A DNA stretch of 64,000 bases from Torymus aiolomorphi (Eukaryota; Arthropoda; Insecta; Hymenoptera; Torymidae), in assembly GCA_036365515.1 (NCBI GenBank), contig CM070874.1:248497930-248561929 (forward strand), given 5' to 3'. Position numbers and translations under genes: made by a program. A model generated the notes under the pieces. It saw only the letters and a program-made list of their open reading frames with translations, had not been told where the DNA came from and made no database searches. The number at the start of each line of letters is the position of its first letter. Within the stretch, counting starts at the first letter, position 1. Positions 44,289-56,986 of this stretch are shown piece by piece.

Positions 44289-47200
44289 TTGCATCATCAA
44301 CAAGAACAAGGAGAAGAAGAAATAGTCGATTATCAAAATGACTCACCTATGCAAGACCATGAAGAATTTAATCAAGAAAACGGCGAGAGTGATAATTGCC
44401 AAAATTTTCAAGAAGCTCCCCAATACAACAGAAATAACGTGATAAATTTAAATTCGATTAGCAATTCACCCGAATTACCACACTTAATAACGACAAATCC
44501 ACCTCTTAAAATTCTCATCGATTTTGGAGCCTCATCATCCATTATCAATCCAGAAATTGCATATAAACTATTTTCAAAATTCATATTTCCTTACGAATTC
44601 GAAATTAAATCGGTGCACAAAACGACGAAAGGTACACATGCGCTTACCTTTCCTATATTACGTGAATACGGTGACGACACACCTATAACTTTCTTAATAG
44701 CAACATGGCACTATACGTACGATTGTTCAATCGGACATAAGGATTTGCAGAATTTGGAAGCGAATATTAATTACAAAACTCAAATTTTTAGCACATCTAA
44801 GTTTGAAATAAATTACTTTAAAAATATACCGGACGATCATCAGAATGTTAAAGTGAATCATCATCAAGGAGTAGAATTACCAATAAGAACTGATCACATG
44901 AACGAAGAAGAAAGATATAAAATTACATCACTATGCCAGAAGTACAAAGACTGTTTCTACAATGAAAATAAAAAATTATCAGCGATTTCTGCGGTTTCAC
45001 ACAATATAAGAACAAAGGACGATCACCCTATCTATGTAAAGAGTTTTAGATACCCATACTATCTAAAAGAAGAAATTCAAACTCAAATCAGAAAACTGTT
45101 AGACGAAGAAATTATTCAACCAAGCAACTCGCCCTACTCATCCCCCGTATGGATAGTTCCGAAGAAAGAAGATGCAAGTGGAAGGAAAAAATGGAGAATG
45201 GTGATAGATTATCGTAAATTAAACGACAACACCATCGAAGACAAATATCCATTACCTAGAATGGACGACATTCTAGAAAATCTGGGCAAATGTTCTTACT
45301 TTAGTACATTAGATTTAGCACAAGGTTTCCACCAAATACCCGTCAACAAATATTCAATTGAAAAGACAGCGTTTACCGTAGAAAACGGACACTATGAATA
45401 TGCCAGAATGCTTTTTGGTTTAGAAAACGCTCCGGCTACTTTTCAACGTCTGAAGGATAGAATTTTAATGAAATATCTACATAAATTCTGCTTCGTTTAC
45501 ATGGATAATATAGTAATATTTTCGAAATCACTCCAAGAACATTTACAACATCTGAAGCTAATATTCGAAGAACTAGAGAAATATGGTTTAATAATTCAAT
45601 TAGATAAGAGTGAATTTCTAAGGAAAGAAGTTCCATTTTTAGGCCATATAATAACAGCAGACGGAATCAAACCAAATCCCGATAAGATCAAAGCAATTCT
45701 AAAATATCCGATACCTAAAACCCAAAAAGAAGTTAGAATATTTTTAGGACTAACCGGCTTTTACAGAAAGTTCATAAAAAATTACGCAAAAATAGCGAAA
45801 CCAATGACAAAAGCACTCAAGAAAAAAGAAAAAATAGATCCAGAAGATAAAGACTATAAAGAAGCGTTCGAGAAACTCAGAGAATTGATCACTAACGCAC
45901 CAGTGCTCATCTACCCAGACTTCACCAAACCATTTGCTATCACAACCGACGCCTCAAACTTAGCAATAGGTGCAGTTTGATCCCAAGAACAACATCTTAT
46001 CTCGTGTTATTCACGAACATTAAACTCAGCAGAACAAAGCTATCCGGCGATAGAGAAAGAATTACTGGCAATAGTGGAAGCATGTAGACAATTTAGACCG
46101 TATATCTATGGTAAGAAATTTACGATTGAAACAGATCATAAGCCATTCACCTGGCTGTATTCTTTAAAAACGCCTAACGCTAGACTGATTAGATGGAGAC
46201 TAAGATTAGAAGAATATGATTACATAATAAAATACAAAAAGGGTTCTGAAAATAATGTCGTCGACGCACTGAGTCGAATTGAAATTAATGCTAATAAAAC
46301 AATAGAAGAAGACTCACTCTCAATGGTGCCTCAAACACCTGACGATGCACCTGTCACACCTGAAGAAATGGACGAAATATTTGACGACGACATGGCAACA
46401 GTCCACACAGCTGAAGAAAATCCGACCTTTTCACTACCTATAACAGACAAAAATGTTCACGCTTTTAATTACAGCATTATCATAAAAGGAGGAAATGATT
46501 ACAACTTAAAAGTAAACGAAGATAAACTTAAAGTACAATACACGGTGAAAATTAATAAATCAAATGCAGAAACACATTTACTTAAGTTTTTCAAGGAAAA
46601 TATTAAACCCGATAAGCAATATGGTATCTACTTTACGACCGAAGAATTGGAAAGAATTACGTATAGAATATTGAAGGATCATTTCAATGAAAAATTAAAA
46701 CTAATCAAAACAATCACGTATATACCTACGATTGATAAAAATAATTTCATAAAAGAACTCGAGACATATCATAATCAAAATCATAACGGTATTCGAGAGA
46801 CCTTATTACACTTTAAGAGAAAACTCTATACACTTAATATGGATCGACTTATTCAAAATTTTATAAATCAATGTAAGATATGCCTAGAGCATAAGTATGA
46901 GAGAAACCCATATGAAACAGAAACATACGGCCCTATTATAGCTAGAAGACCGCTCGAACATATACACATGGACGTATTTCATTTCAACAAGGATAAATTT
47001 TTAACAATTATAGATATTTTTTCCAAATATGCTCAAGCTTATTATCTACCAGATGGAAATGCCACGACCATGATAAACAAATTGAGACACTTTGCCTCAC
47101 ACCATAACTTTCCGGATAAAATTACGACAGACAACGGAAGTGAATTCAACTCAACAGTATTTTAGGAGTTTTGCCGCATACATAAAATTCAATATCATCA

Positions 47201-47843
47201 AACAACGATAAACAGACACACATCGAATGGACCCATAGAAAGACTGCATTCAACCCTAAAGGAAAAATTAAGTATTTTATCCAATCAAAATCCAAAAGAA
47301 AGAGTGAAAAATCTTATGATCACCGCTCTCTTAATATACAATCAGAGTATACACTCTGCAGCTAACTATACGCCTTTTACACTGTTATATGGACCTTATG
47401 ACGAACTACAGAAACACATTATCGAGCCCGGTGCCGATACCATAGAAAGATAGAATAAAATCAGAAAAAATGAAATTTTACCTTTTTATGACACGCTATA
47501 TAGAAACCAAAAAGAGCAACAAAAGTTACCTAATAGTCCTGACAAATCGTTAGAAAATGAAGAAATTTACATGAAAACACATCAACAACAACGCGACAAA
47601 ACCGCACCACGATATCAAAAATTACTTGTAGAGACACAACAAGGCCCCTCGTTACGTTGCTATATACATAGTCAAGAACGCCGATACAATTTAAGAAGTG
47701 CCAAAAGAATAAGAAAAACTTCTTCTTTACAGGACAATGAAGACGGCACTAATCTTGATGCTCATAGTTCTGCTATAAAAGCTAGCTATACAATTTTATC
47801 TAACCAAGGCGAATTCTATGTAATGAAATACACCAGAATCTAA
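44289..47843 (+). pseudogene. pol of the errantivirus-like element
   Basis: One frame with in-frame stops at 45978 (TGA), 47163 (TAG) and 47451 (TAG). Protease: ILIDFGASSS (Phe where DTGAS/DSGAS is usual). RT: VIDYRKLND, FSTLDLAQGFHQIPV, FGLENAPATFQ, and FVYMDNIVIFS at the catalytic loop, where YxDD has become YMDN. RNase H: TTDASNLAIGAV, stop, then [10 protein letters not shown]. Integrase: H-x3-H (HQNHNGIRE) with [19 protein letters not shown] and the Glu in [12 protein letters not shown], so the DDE residues are visible. The lost loop Asp plus stops argue against activity of this copy. Confidence 0.93.
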
Positions 47844-47851
47844 AAATAATA

Positions 47852-49087
47852 ATGCCATCAAACATGAGAACGAAGAGAGGGTTAATAAACGGATTAGGCA
47901 CAGCTATAAAATACATTTTTGGGAACCCAGATGCAAACGATTTAGAAAAGATAAACAACTACTTAAATTCTCTACAAAATCAACAACAGGAAAATATATT
48001 TACTTTAAATAAGTCAATAAGCATAATAAATACGATAAGTAAACAAATAAATAACAACACGATTATAATTAATACAAATTTAAAAGACATGTGGAAAAAT
48101 GTAAATGACCAAACTTTGCAATCAAATCTATTTGAAGCGATCATGACTCTCATAATCCAGGAGCAACATTTTCTCGGATTACTTAATAAAATTAAAAGAT
48201 CATTTATTTTCAATGAACAAATATTTGACTTAGAATTGTTAACATATGACCAAATGTCGGATATATGTGTACATTTATTGGCAATCTACTCTCAGAAAGA
48301 GTTAATATTACACTACCATAATTTGCTAGATTTTCGCTTTGCTCAGGGATCAATTGCATTCACATAAAATCTTATTGTATACACCATCAAAATCCCTATC
48401 CTTACTCCTATCGAATTTTCACTCCATCAAAGACTTGCTATAATCAATTACAACAATCAGACAGAAGTTATCACCACGCCATGGAGTTTGACCGGGACAT
48501 CTATAAAACTATTTGCTAATAAGTGCCGACAGATGTATGAAAAGAATTTTTTATGTCAACAAATTATAACGGAAAGAGTCAAACCGATTATCATTTCAAT
48601 TAGTCCACCTTTAATACTGACATACAAATTATCTGAAAATTTAACGCTAGTATCGAGTAATTATCCGATCAAGGTTAAACATGATAATGACCAATTGATG
48701 ATCCGAGGAACATATGAAATACAAGGAAATGATGTACAAGTACAGGGATACCGACTTGACGAAAACCTTGGTGAAATGGAACAATCCAGCCTAATTTCAC
48801 CTTTAGTTATCAAAGACCACCAGTTGAATTTCGAACCTCTAAAAACTTTGTTATCGCCTACACTAAATATGCCAGTTTCTAATCAAATTAGAACCGAATT
48901 CGTCCTGTCTACAAGTTTAATTATATTAGTATTGCTGTTCATAACAATTACATCGATTTACTTAATATACAAAATAAAAGTCAAGAAACAACGGCCGCAA
49001 CTTACCAAAAAGTCTAAAATGAGGATATCAAAGACGAGGACGTCATTGAACTTGGCCTATGGAGGAGTTATACGAGTCACCACATAG
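47852..49087 (+). pseudogene. env (F-like fusion protein) of the errantivirus-like element, SU missing
   Basis: Envelope glycoprotein of the baculovirus-F-like type found in insect endogenous retroviruses. The frame has a furin-type RTKR only nine residues from the first ATG, followed by the hydrophobic GLINGLGTAIKYIFG segment typical of the fusion peptide, helical regions, and near the C-terminus a membrane anchor (about FVLSTSLIILVLLFITITS). One TAA (48365-48367) breaks it. The surface subunit that should precede the furin site is absent: the frame opens only after a stop at 47801. The last codons overlap the 3' LTR (from 49066). As present, this is a broken gene. Confidence 0.88.
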
Positions 49088-49403
49088 GTACTTAGACGCA
49101 TCGGCCAGCTAGCCTCCTTATCGCTCCGAATGGAATCTGCATGGACAAAGAGAAGCCAGAAGACAATGAAGATGCAATATATACTTTTCATATATATTTT
49201 ATTCATATACTCTTTATACTCTCTTACTGCACTTCGCATCGACGATCGCCAGTCTCTGTCGGGCATCCAACCTGTAACGACGTTTTAATAAATCATTATT
49301 CTAATCAACACCCTTTGTTCGATTACTTACTTTGGCGAGTGTTACCTGTGTGTGTGTGTGTGTTACCTTTCCTTGGTGATCCACCGGGGCTTGCCACATA
49401 ACT
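49066..49403 (+). repeat. 3' LTR of the errantivirus-like element
   Basis: 338 bp, ends AGTTA...ATAACT, near-identical to 42084-42423; differences include a 2-bp CT deletion in the CTCTCTTTATACTC stretch. Confidence 0.93.
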
Positions 49404-49407
49404 CGCG

Positions 49408-50990
49408 CTACACGATTCAGGCGCATCTCGCACCGCAGTAGGCCGGATTGGCTTGCAGATTGCGACCGCATGTGGCAAGAAGATTACGCCGCACCGTGGA
49501 AGTGGCGCATACCTCGCCAACGGCAAGACCGCGGCGGTGCTGGGCTGTGCAGACCCGCCCTTTAACGTGGCAGGTGTGCGACATTACCTCGATGTGGTGA
49601 TCCTCGAGGAATTGGATGCAGACTGTCTGCTTGGCGCCGACTTCATGCGAAAATTTATTGCCGTGCTGTGACCGCGTGATGCGGCACTTAGCATTGAAGG
49701 AGTTGAAGAGCGAATTCCGCTACAATTAGCATCGCTCGCGCACGACGAAACGAGCGCTGTTCACCTCGCTTCGGTTGGCCTCGCTGATGTTGACAGCACC
49801 CATCGTGGACAGTTGCAAGAGTTGTTCGACCAACTGCTGCCCGCGAGTAACGCACCATTAGGATGCACCAGCTGGGCCGAACACAACATCGAAGTCTCGA
49901 GTACTAGGCCCATAAAGCAGATGTATTATCCTCTCTCGAAAGAGCTTGGGGAGGAAATGCACAGGCAAGTTTGAGAGATGCTCGAGGCGGGCATTATTGT
50001 CAAATCGACCAGTGAATGGTCGAGCCGAGTAGTGATGCAGCGGAAAGCGAATCACGCGTATCGATTTTGCATCGATTATCGCAAGTTGAATGCGGTAACG
50101 AAGGTGGGCACGTACCCCCTCTCTTACATGGATGCTATTTTACGCAAGCTCCAAGATGCTCGGTATATATCGACGATCGATCTGAGCAGCGCCTGTCATG
50201 AAATTCCGATGCGGAAGGAGGCGGAGGCGCTAACCGCGTTTACAGTCCCTGGAATGGGCCTCTTCGAATTTACCCGAATGCCTTATGGGCTAGTGAGCGG
50301 GCCAGCGACCTTCCAGGAGCTTTCAGACCGCGTCATCAGTCCGGAGATAGAACCTCATGCGTTTTTCTATTTGGACGATATTATTATCGTCGCAGAGACT
50401 TTTGAGGAACACCTCAAGTGGTTTAGCCACGTTCTCCAGCGCATTAAAGACGCAGGTCTCACGATTAACTGTGAGAAAAGCGAGTTCTGTCGCCGCGACG
50501 TCAAGTTTCTCGGGGTCTTAGTTAACCGAGACGGCTTTAAGCGTGACCCGCACAAAATTGCTCCTATTTTGAAATACCCGGCGCCGAAGAACTTCAAACA
50601 GTTGAGAAGACTCCTTGGGATGGCGTCCTGGTACTGCAAGTTCTTGTCCGACTTCGCGACGATCGCAGAGCCGCTCACCCAGCTAACCAAGCACAATGTT
50701 GCGTATGTGTGGAGGGACGCGGAACATTCCGCATTTGAGCAGATTAAAGCTCTTATTGCATCTGCCCCGGTGTTACACTGGCCATCGTTTGAACACCAGT
50801 TCGTGATTCAAACGGACGCGAGTAATCCTGGCATTGGAGCGGTACTCATGCAGACAATCGATGGCGAAGAGCGAGTTTTATGCTTCGCGCACGATGATTC
50901 CGGCGGAACAGAATTATTTCTTCACGGAAGGCGAATGCCTCGCAGTTTTAGGGGCGATACGCAAGTTCCGTGCTTTTGTCGAAGACTTTA
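49408..50990 (+). pseudogene. Protease and reverse transcriptase of the outer gypsy element
   Basis: One frame with stops at 49669 and 49972. The aspartic protease motif DSGASRT lies about 8-15 bp after the CGCG target site, so the active site starts immediately 3' of the errantivirus-like insertion. RT: RFCIDYRKLNAVTK, ISTIDLSSACHEIPM, MPYGLVSGPATFQ and FFYLDDIIIV, so the YxDD loop is intact. The thumb (KSEFC...VKFLGVLV) and the start of RNase H (QTDASNPGIGAVLMQ) follow. A 1-bp frame change near 50885 precedes the RNase H remainder (MIPAEQNYFFTEGECLAV). Residue order and spacing match Ty3/gypsy pol. Confidence 0.92.
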
Positions 50991-50991
50991 A

Positions 50992-51220
50992 CCCCTTAAC
51001 TGGTGCGACTTTGACAACTTTTCGTGCCAAAACTGGTAGCCGTAAATAATAATTCTGATGTGAGATTCAGATTCAGCGACCTCAAAAACAGTTGTATACC
51101 GAGTTTTTCCCAAATCCATTGAGAATTGCAAAAGTTATTCAAATATGTACATATATCATTGATTGCCAGATTTGGCATGACTTTTTTTTGTACTTATATG
51201 ATCCATTGCCAATTATGGGG
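50992..51220. mobile_element. TTAA MITE, 229 bp, inside outer gypsy RNase H
   Basis: TTAA at 50988-50991 and 51221-51224; ends CCCCTTAACTGG and CCAATTATGGGG. Pol homology stops at the left TTAA (FVEDF) and resumes at the right TTAA with VVTDHSRLKWL. Confidence 0.88.
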
Positions 51221-51602
51221 TTAAAGTGGTAACCGACCACAGTAGACTGAAATGGTTATGTAATTTGCATAATCCCATCGGACATTTAGCGCGGTGGGCG
51301 CTTGAAATGCATATGACGCGTATGACTACGACATCGAGCATAGTAAGGGTTCATTGAATCACGTGCCTGACGTGCTCTTTCGAATGCTTGACGACAAGGA
51401 ATCGCCAGACCTCGCGTCAGTATATGTCTCCGAAGAGACAGACGACGCCTGGTACAAAGGCATGGTCGCCGTCATCGGACAAAACCCCGGTGACTACCCG
51501 TGGTGGAAGATAGTTCACGGGCGTCTGTGTAGCTACCGCCCAAATCCTGCGGTCGAAGATTTGCTTGAGGATGAGAACGCTTGGAAACTGTGTTACCAGT
51601 AG
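51221..51602 (+). pseudogene. RNase H C-terminal part and linker of the outer gypsy pol
   Basis: VVTDHSRLKWL resumes the RNase H domain. HVPDVLFRM is the usual N-V-x-D-x-L-S-R region with Ser replaced by Phe. A linker follows, rich in acidic residues, and a frame change near 51590 leads into integrase. Confidence 0.85.
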
Positions 51603-52831
51603 AGAAGCGCAAGAAAGCGATGCAAGAGAGCCACACAGAACCGACTGCGGGTCACTTAGGCCGAGTGGAAACGCATGTGCGTGACACGTTCTATTATTAC
51701 TGGCCTTCGCTGCGCAAAGATGTCGCTGACTTTATGCGGCACTGCTTGATTTGTCAGCAGTGCAATGTGCAGCAGACAGCGCCAGCTGGCCTCATGGGCA
51801 GCCATCGCGCATTACGCCCGTGGCAGATTGTCACAGGGGATATTATGGGACCTTTCCCCAGGCCCGCTCGAGGTTTTGAGTCTCTGCTGATCTTCCTAGA
51901 CTTATTTACTGGGTGGATTGAATGCGTGCCGCTTCGCAAGGAGGACGCACGTACCATCCAAAAGGAACAGGAACAGCGAATCTTCCTGCGATTTGGAGTG
52001 CCCGAAGCTTTTCACTCCGACAATGGAACGGAATTCAAGAACAAGACTCTTGACTCCTTCCTACACGAGTACGGAGTTGTGCATACGACAATTCCCCCGC
52101 ATCACGCGCAGGCGAATCCTGTGGAGCTAGTGAATCGCACGGTGAACACCAGGATCACCGCGTTCCTCGAAGAAAATTATAAAGATTGGGATTTGCATAT
52201 CCTCGAACTAATGTTCGCGTACAATACTGCGACCCAGGAGTCGACGGGGTCGAGCCCAGCTTTTCTAAACATGGGCCGGCAACCGGCTGCACCCGTTTTC
52301 TTGAAACGCCGCGAAGAGCGCGCAGCAGAAGAGCTCGCAGAAGTAGCCGAGCTCGAGCGCTGGCGTACGCGGTTGCAGAAGTTGCAACAGTTCGTTGCGA
52401 AGAACGCTTCAGCAGCGCAACAGCGACAGTCGCAATATTATAATGCGTCACCCCGCAATGTTCACTTTGAAGTAAAAAACAAGGTGTGGAAGCGAAATCG
52501 CATCCAATCCTCCGCATCCCAAGGTGTAGCGGCGAAATTAGCGCCGAAATACGCGGGCCCGTACACTATAGCAGCCAAGCTAGGCTCGAATGTGTACGAG
52601 CTGCAAGACCTTTATGGAAAAGACTGCGGCAAGGTCCACGTGAAAGATCTGAAACCCTACCACGAAAAGGTTGATCTTACCGTGGAGGCAGGGAGTTCAA
52701 CTGACATTAACTCGGCACGCGATGACCAGACTGGGGAAGATCCCGACGACAACGGATCTCCCAATGACCTGGCGGGTCAGCAGCAGCCCGTACTTCGCAA
52801 GCGGGGAAGACCACGCAAAGTACGGTTGTAG
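51581..52831 (+). pseudogene. Integrase of the outer gypsy element, open for 416 codons
   Basis: The zinc-binding N-terminus has H18, H25, C55 and C58 (HTEPTAGH...CLIC). Catalytic core: D87 in TGDIMGPF, D147 in HSDNGTEF and E182 in ANPVELVNRT, so all three acidic residues are present. AYNTATQESTGSSPAFLN is a clade-typical motif. A GPY-like module follows near residues 320-345 (KYAGPYTI). The C-terminus carries RKRGRPRKVRL, a good AT-hook (RGRP core), which may help chromatin or DNA contact. No stop inside, so this is the best-preserved gene in the window, though it lacks its own upstream frame (shift near 51590). Listed as pseudogene because the parent element is broken. Confidence 0.9.
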
Positions 52832-53366
52832 GTAACGCGAACCACATGTGCCATAGGGGCTCAGGCGAGCAAGCGCTCGTGAGTACCGGCAGACGCTGAT
52901 AAGCGGAAGCCGCTACCATTCATGACAAACGCAAGCGCAACGCCACCCCGAAGTCGCGGACGGCCTAAAGGCTCTCGGAACGCAGCCACAACGAACCGCG
53001 TCGCGACACCTTCCCCCCGACGCACGCGCGCCGCAACGCGCCGAGCATGTCACTAACCCCATAACCTCGCACCTCTCTATTGAACATAGTGACCAACTCT
53101 TTTCCCCGCTAGGGCAAATCATCCAGGGATGAGCCGATAAGCCTGCGCAATGTGCGTAGGATCGCGACCCCGCAAGACTGTGGGCCTGCGAGGCACTGAA
53201 TGAAAATTGTAAAAGGGAATCCAAGTAGCTTACTTTTTCCCTTTTTGTACTCCTCAAGCCTATTGCATGGCTCGTCGAAGCTCTAGACCTTACCGCATGG
53301 TGCATGACGTCGAGAGGTTATCTCGAGCTGGTACGTCGCCCGTAACCAGCGTCTGGGGGAGGGGCG
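52832..53366 (+). other. 3' untranslated region and polypurine tract of the outer gypsy element
   Basis: GC-rich, no supported ORF on the plus strand. Ends with GTCTGGGGGAGGGGCG directly before the 3' LTR, the expected plus-strand primer. Confidence 0.7.
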
Positions 53367-53473
53367 TATGACGGAAAATAAGTCTTCCACGTTTTACCCT
53401 CTCCCCGCATTGCCTCTATTAACCTATTGAGATTATTACAGGTGCAGACGACGCAAAATGACGCCTAGCCAAT

Positions 53474-53631
<158 letters not shown>

Positions 53632-54001
53632 ACTCGGTAACCTCGAGAGAGAGTGTCTGAGGCAGTCTCGTTTTGGATAGCGCGCACGTTCCTTGCTCAA
53701 ATTATAGGTGTAGGCGACGCAAAAGGACGCCTAGCCAAGAGGGTGGGATGGCGGAATGGTGGGATGGTGGGTGGGTGGGGGAGAGAGAGAGAGAGAGTAC
53801 CGCGAGAGTACCGCGACATGCGTTCCTCTGCGGATGAGAGTACGAGTGTGTCAGTGTTGGCGCGCACCCTGCTACGACCTCGTGGCCATCTCCAGCCTCG
53901 TACAGGCGACCAAGGGCGGCCGACGCATCAGGTGTTGGGGCGAGAGTGCGACCGGCGACGGCGATTCCACGCAACATTTGTAAGTGCCGGCTCGATTACT
54001 T

Positions 54002-54005
<4 letters not shown>

Positions 54006-54090
<85 letters not shown>
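54006..54090. repeat. (CT)~42 microsatellite
   Basis: Uninterrupted CT run about 380 bp downstream of the GA run and complementary to it, so the two could pair. Confidence 0.95.
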
Positions 54091-54092
<2 letters not shown>

Positions 54093-54361
54093 ACTCACGG
54101 TGACTCGGGCCCCCTTACGTGCCTGCTGACCGCGTTTCTCATTGTTTCCCTAATTCCTTCTGACCTCAATAAATGCAGTGGTTTACCCCTTATTTGCCGT
54201 GAGTGCTTAGTTACTCTACCCCGTTCTCACATAATTATGAAATGTTTAATATTCGCATGCGGTGTGCATTGCACGGGGTGCGCTAGCCTCGCCGCCGCAT
54301 GCATTATTTGTTACAGGATAATTGCCGAGCAGCCAGGGAAATAATTTATCCATTACATATT

Positions 54362-55509
54362 ATTTTGGATATATAATTTGAAAATCAAAGGTTTAATGTT
54401 TTATAATATAAACGATATGTGATACTAACGCGAACTAAAACCTTTTTTTTTACAATATACGTTATTGTTACAATATAAATTTCTCATTGTATTTTTGTAA
54501 GTATTTTAAAATAGTTTTGTTCCAAGTCTTTGTTTAAATTAATTTTTAGGTTTGTGCATCTTTATTGTTTAAACTCTTTTCGTTTCACAATATTTATACC
54601 TTCTTTATTAAACTATAACTAGATTAAATAAATCAGATCTTAGTATTTTGTTTTACAGTCAATATAGTAATTGTAAAACGATTTTGACAACTGTAACATT
54701 CTTTTTCACGGTCACTCTATGCACCCCGTACCGCACATCTGGAAAATCTTATCTCCTCCTAGGACGCTGCGTAGCCCATGCAGGTACCAAAGATGCACCT
54801 TTTAAGGATACCTTTTCATTTCCTTACCCTGCAACAAAATATTACTTTCCAATTTTAACTTGTAAAGCCTATATTTATCTAACTATTTTAGATTTTTAAT
54901 TTCTAATAACGCAATTCGTCTGCAATAATTTTTCTTTATATTTTCATATAATATCAATTTTTAATTTAGAATTTTTTAATATAATTGTTTATATAAACTT
55001 CATTGATTTATTAATATTTTTTCTTGTAAAATCTTAATAATTTTATTCTTACAATAATTTCATTTTCCATCAATTGCAAAAATTCACATTTGAGGCTTAA
55101 ACAAATGATTATTTAATTAAGTGGCAAATAAATATAAAAATTACAAATTTTAGGATTGGAAATAATCAGAAACAATATTTTGTGTAACGTCGAATGAAAT
55201 CTTTCATGTCACTGAGTTAAAGTTAAGTAAAACATATGAATTAATAAATAACGGCGATATTTACAATAATCCTGCAGACACTTGTATGACATTAAGTTCA
55301 ACTGTTTAGTTTTACAATCTTTAACAGCGTCTAATATTTTTGTAAAATTATATTAATTATTTTTATGTAAAACTAAATATTATATTTAACAATTTTTATA
55401 TTAGCCACTTTAACTTCGCTTGTAATCAATGTAGAATCACCGTTCAAAATTGTAATACTTTATTAGAGTAAAATCTAGTAAAGTAATGTAATAGTTAATT
55501 TGTAAAACT
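54362..55509. other. AT-rich right part of the unclassified insertion
   Basis: Very AT-rich with no open frame of note, except a small unassigned ORF at 54648-54899. No family recognised. Confidence 0.45.
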
Positions 55510-56296
55510 TCCGCTCTCAATAGTTTTTTATAATGCGTAAAATTTATCAAGAAAACTCTTCAGAAAGCGTAGAGTGAGAAAGATAGAAATATCTTTCCTC
55601 TCTCTCATCTTCCTTCTTCGTCGCGCAGTATAGCGTTCTCCCTCGCTCTTGGAGACGTGCGGCCGGAAACACCCTACAGAAGGGATGAGCGCCCGCTCTT
55701 TGTGTTAGAGCACAGGGTTCTCGCCGCTTGACGAAACTGTGGCGCTTGGAAGGGAGATTGCCTCTGCACTATTGGGCCCCGCTTTCCCGCACTCTTCACC
55801 TCGCTCAACATTGTAAACATAGGAGCAACTAAAAATACTACAGCCTCCGTCGCACGCATCATCGCTGATTCGACAAGATGCCAAAGCCGCGAGTCCTGAT
55901 TTGATACCACAGCTTTTTGAGGGAGGAGCATTGTCATTAAAACCAGTCGCGCTCCAGTGTACAAATCAGATCAGTCCGAGATCTCGGTTGACTAATAACT
56001 TTTGAATAAATAGTAAGTGTAGACCTAAAACAATTTTAGCTAACCTTTCTCTCTCCGGGCTGTTATGCTTTCGGATTAGATTATTTATTTTTCGACCGTT
56101 TTAGATTTTAAATTAATAACTATAAGTATTAGTAGAATCAAGATAAGTAAAAATTAAGTCAGAACATAATCGAAAAAGTTTATTTCCTATTAACTGACTC
56201 CAACCCTGGTATAAGACGAAATTCCTGTCTAAAAAGGAGCGTAGAATTAATTATTTAATTCTATTGAAAAACCCTAAGTGACATTCGGACGTCACA
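55510..56296 (-). repeat. Possible solo LTR, minus strand
   Basis: The minus strand starts TGTGACGTCCGAATGTCACT and could end GTTTTACA at 55501-55510. The body shows a GC-rich, promoter-like middle and TATTTATTC. The right flank re-enters the hAT array at CATGACT. No matching 5-bp duplication was found at the left, so this is only a suggestion. Confidence 0.3.
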
Positions 56297-56590
56297 CATG
56301 ACTCTCTTACATGCGTGGACATCGTATCCTCCACCTACGTGTGTTTAAATATTGTTTAAATAATTATCTAGCTTATTGTTACACGTCTACGTAATTTCCT
56401 TACATGCGTGGACCCTCATATCCCCCGCCTACTTGGGTTTAAAAATTATTTAAATAATCGTTTTGCTTATTTCTTCATGTATACATGACTCCCTTACATT
56501 CGTAGACCTCAAATCCCCCACCTACTCGGGCTGAAAAATTGTTGAAAGAATTGTAAAGTTTGTCCATTGTCTGACACTATACATATTATT
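56297..56590. repeat. hAT-element tandem array, last units
   Basis: About three ~90-bp units in the inverse orientation (CATGACTCTCTTACATGCGT, CCGCCTACTTGGGTTTAAAA), decaying toward the right end of the element. Confidence 0.88.
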
Positions 56591-56601
56591 AGATATTTTA
56601 A

Positions 56602-56741
56602 CCTTTTAGCTGCGGGGCTGGTCCATATATGGACCAGCAGTCAGGTCAGCGACTCTATCTGAAATATCCAGTGATATTATGTATACATTTTACATATTCT
56701 GAGAGGTCAATTTGTACTGAAATTTCCCCGCAGCCTAAAGG
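56602..56741. mobile_element. TTAA MITE, 140 bp
   Basis: TTAA at 56598-56601 and 56742-56745; ends CCTTTTAGCTGCGGGG and CCCCGCAGCCTAAAGG. An internal perfect 16-bp palindrome GGTCCATATATGGACC is at 56630-56645. Confidence 0.92.
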
Positions 56742-56809
56742 TTAAGGGCCACGAGCACCAAATATCCCGGGCCGTCTCGGTGGCCCAGTCCGCCCCTGGA
56801 TATTTATGA

Positions 56810-56976
56810 CGCAGGCGGGCTACTGATAAAATTTTCAATAAGATATTTCTTAAACCAAAATAGATGGGGGAATCGAGATCCACGCAGGAAAGTGGAGTAC
56901 GCATATAGGCTATTATAAATTTATCAATAAAATAATTTCTAAACCCCAATATAGGTGGAGGAAGCGAGCACACTGC
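56810..56976. repeat. Two units of the ~95-bp repeat, flanked by ATATTTATGA
   Basis: GCAGGCGGGCTACTG...AATAAGATATTTCTTAAACC and a second unit match the array at 22960-23540. ATATTTATGA occurs at 56800-56809 and 56977-56986, possibly a target duplication of this piece or of an overlapping event next to the hAT end. Confidence 0.6.
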
Positions 56977-56986
56977 AATATTTATG

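Larger units (their letters stand above)
42084..49403 (+). mobile_element. Errantivirus-like Ty3/gypsy element with env, 7.3 kb
   Basis: LTRs 42084-42423 and 49066-49403 begin AGTTA and end ATAACT, the errantivirus-type terminus rather than TG...CA. CGCG duplications flank the element (42080-42083 and 49404-49407). The primer-binding site TGGCGCTGCGGACAGG starts at 42423. Gene order is gag, pol, env, with a purine tract (TATGGAGG) before the 3' LTR. The two LTRs differ at only about nine positions by eye, so insertion is recent compared with the outer host element. It is annotated as an old, defective integrated copy: gag is split, pol has three stops, env one. Confidence 0.93.

Noticed and set aside
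55674..55964. 96-codon minus-strand ORF
   Set aside because: No recognisable domain; lies in a promoter-like GC-rich block of a possible LTR.
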